From: Thermoplasmatota archaeon
GTDB taxonomy: Archaea > Thermoplasmatota > JAKEGO01 > JANQNJ01
Assembly: GCA_028279645.1 (NCBI GenBank)
Contig: JANQNJ010000087.1
Span: forward strand, 1 to 38,613
DNA length: 38,613 bases
Direction of reading: 5' to 3'
The position numbers and the translations under genes were made by a program. How positions within the stretch are numbered: position 1 is the stretch's first letter; each line of letters starts with the position of its first letter. Positions 36,831 through 38,613 of this stretch are shown piece by piece. The notes under the pieces are model-generated. The model did no database searches. It worked only from the letters and a program-made list of their open reading frames with translations, and was not told where the DNA came from.

Positions 36831-37223
36831 TTGGTAGACTTCAAGGTATCTATAAGTGACGACGACGGAAAGGCCTACAAGGCCGAGGTCTCTGGCCATC
36901 ACGCGAACACCCTGCTGGGTAAGAAGATAGGCGACAGTATCGACGGGATATTCGTCAATCTACCCGGCTACAAGCTCGAGATCACAGGTGGAATGGACAA
37001 GGACGGGTTCCCCATGAGGAGGGACCTGCCCGGACCACAGAGGAAGGCGCTCCTGGTCTCGGAGAGCACGGGCTTCAGGCCCAAGGAGAACGGTGTCAGG
37101 GCCCGCAAGAAGATGCGGGGTAACACGATCTCCCAGGATATCAGCGTCATCAACATGAAGGTGGTCAAGAAGGGCTCGAGGCCGATACCCGACGTCATGA
37201 AGAGCAAAGAGGAGAAAGAATGA
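36831..37223 (+). CDS. rps6e: Small ribosomal subunit protein eS6
   Basis: [58 protein letters not shown] start with gaggtgagg upstream. Confidence 0.95.
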   Translation: MVDFKVSISDDDGKAYKAEVSGHHANTLLGKKIGDSIDGIFVNLPGYKLEITGGMDKDGFPMRRDLPGPQRKALLVSESTGFRPKENGVRARKKMRGNTISQDISVINMKVVKKGSRPIPDVMKSKEEKE

Positions 37224-38467
37224 AGACACAGGCCCAGCCGGAGGTGAACATCGGCCTCGTCGGCCACGTGGACCACGGAAAGACCACGCTGACACAGGCG
37301 CTCAGCGGGGTCTGGACCGACAGGCACTCCGAGGAGATCAAGAAGGGGATCTCCATCAGGCTGGGCTATGCGGACACCAACATCTACAGGTGTCCGAAGT
37401 GCGAGGAGCCTAAGTGCTACTCCACCACGCCTAAATGCAAGGCCTGCGACTCCGAAACGGAGTTCCAGAGGGCAATCTCATTCGTCGACGCTCCCGGCCA
37501 CGAGACCCTGATGGCCACAATGATATCTGGAGCGGCGATCATGGACGGCGCCCTGCTGCTGATAGCGGCCAACGAACCGTGCCCGCAGCAGCAGACCATC
37601 GAGCATCTCATGGCGCTCGAGATCGCCGAGGTGAAGAACGTCGTCATCCTCCAGAACAAGATAGACCTCCTCTCCAAGGAGAAGATCATCGAGAACTACA
37701 AGCAGATATCGGAATTCATAAAGGACACCTGGATCGAGGATGCCCCGATAATCCCGATATCCGCACATCACGATGTCAACCTGGACGTCCTGGTCCAGGC
37801 GATCGAGATGAACATCCCGACCCCCGACCGCCAGCTCGACGTTCCGCTCAAGATGAACATCGCCAGGTCCTTCGACATCAACAAGCCGGGGACCGGTATC
37901 TCCAAGCTCAAGGGCGGTGTCATTGGCGGCTCGATCACCGAGGGACGGCTTGGCAAGAGCGAGGAGATCGAGATCGCGCCCGGGATCAAGTCGAACGACA
38001 ACCCTCCGAAGTGGACGAGCCTGACGACCAAGGCCGACTCCCTTGTGGCAGGCGAGAACGATTACGAAGAGATACAGCCCGGAGGCCTCGTCGGGATCGC
38101 AACAAAGCTCGACCCGTACATGACGAAGTCGGACTCCCTGATCGGCAACGTCCTAGGGAAGCCCGGAACGCTTCCGCCGGTCAGGAACAACCTGAAGATG
38201 GAGGCCCATCTTCTGGACCAGCTCGGACTCACAACGGGCAAGGGCGATACCACGATCACCGAAGAGGTGGAGCCGATCAGGTCGAACACACCGCTCATGC
38301 TGAACATCGGCACTGCGACCACGGTCGGCGTTGTGACATCGGTCCATGACGAGATCGTCGAGGCGGTCCTGAAGCTCCCGATCTGCGCAGAGGAGGGAGC
38401 CCGGGTCGCAATGAGCAGGAGATCCGGAAGCAGATGGAGACTGATCGGATACGGAATAATCCAGTGA
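37220..38467 (+). CDS. Translation initiation factor aIF2 subunit gamma
   Basis: [79 protein letters not shown]. Confidence 0.97.
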   Translation: MKTQAQPEVNIGLVGHVDHGKTTLTQALSGVWTDRHSEEIKKGISIRLGYADTNIYRCPKCEEPKCYSTTPKCKACDSETEFQRAISFVDAPGHETLMATMISGAAIMDGALLLIAANEPCPQQQTIEHLMALEIAEVKNVVILQNKIDLLSKEKIIENYKQISEFIKDTWIEDAPIIPISAHHDVNLDVLVQAIEMNIPTPDRQLDVPLKMNIARSFDINKPGTGISKLKGGVIGGSITEGRLGKSEEIEIAPGIKSNDNPPKWTSLTTKADSLVAGENDYEEIQPGGLVGIATKLDPYMTKSDSLIGNVLGKPGTLPPVRNNLKMEAHLLDQLGLTTGKGDTTITEEVEPIRSNTPLMLNIGTATTVGVVTSVHDEIVEAVLKLPICAEEGARVAMSRRSGSRWRLIGYGIIQ

Positions 38468-38613
38468 TCTTCGATTCCAGCGCGTTTTTCATACCCTTCG
38501 AATCGACGGTCAATCTGGATGAGGAACTCGAAAGACTTCTAGGCAGTTTCACTCCTGTGGTTCCAGGGATCGTTCTCAACGAGCTCGAGCGGATCAGCTC
38601 AAGGAAGAAGAAC
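38464..38613 (+). CDS. PIN-domain protein, N-terminal fragment (truncated by window edge)
   Basis: Own translation from GTG overlapping the aIF2-gamma stop: [50 protein letters not shown]; archaeal eS6-aIF2g-PIN gene order. Confidence 0.75.
   Translation, partial: MIFDSSAFFIPFESTVNLDEELERLLGSFTPVVPGIVLNELERISSRKKN

Noticed and set aside
1-38613. CRISPR arrays, tRNA/rRNA genes, transposases, inteins
   Set aside because: No regularly spaced repeats, cloverleaf-like segments, transposase ORFs or intein splice motifs recognised by eye; a tRNAscan/CRISPR/Rfam run would be needed to exclude them

Overview
This is an archaeal chromosome segment. Leaderless or TATA-led genes, aIF2-gamma, eS6, Kae1/Bud32, MCM, a histone, a GGR-type reductase and a GPN GTPase suggest a euryarchaeal or Thermoplasmatota-like genome; the lineage is my inference. 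Most of the window is GC-rich housekeeping: RNA 2',3'-cyclic phosphodiesterase, ThiI-like PP-loop, Bud32, Kae1, PurA, GpmI, PepT, acyl-CoA dehydrogenase, histone, GGR, DUF424, MCM, parvulin, HypD, short Lhr-like helicase, YchF, GPN GTPase, PyrC, Ogt, phosphodiesterase, flippase, eS6, aIF2-gamma and a PIN-domain start. The unusual part is an AT-richer accessory block at about 12.6-17.65 kb. Two paralogous winged-helix/STAND-NTPase/TPR genes flank a short + strand cassette. The cassette holds a secreted clan-CD (legumain/caspase-like) protein whose catalytic His and Cys motifs appear lost. It is bracketed by two homologous 22-aa micro-ORFs (MLGKYANLVRYESMKEIENRFF and (M)LGKNSGLIRFESLKEVNDRKL) that the ORF track missed. 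The second STAND gene is a compositional mosaic, with a GC-rich wHTH/NTPase part and an AT-rich TPR part. I consider this STAND / pseudo-peptidase / twin-microprotein locus the best candidate for an undescribed system; its function is unknown.
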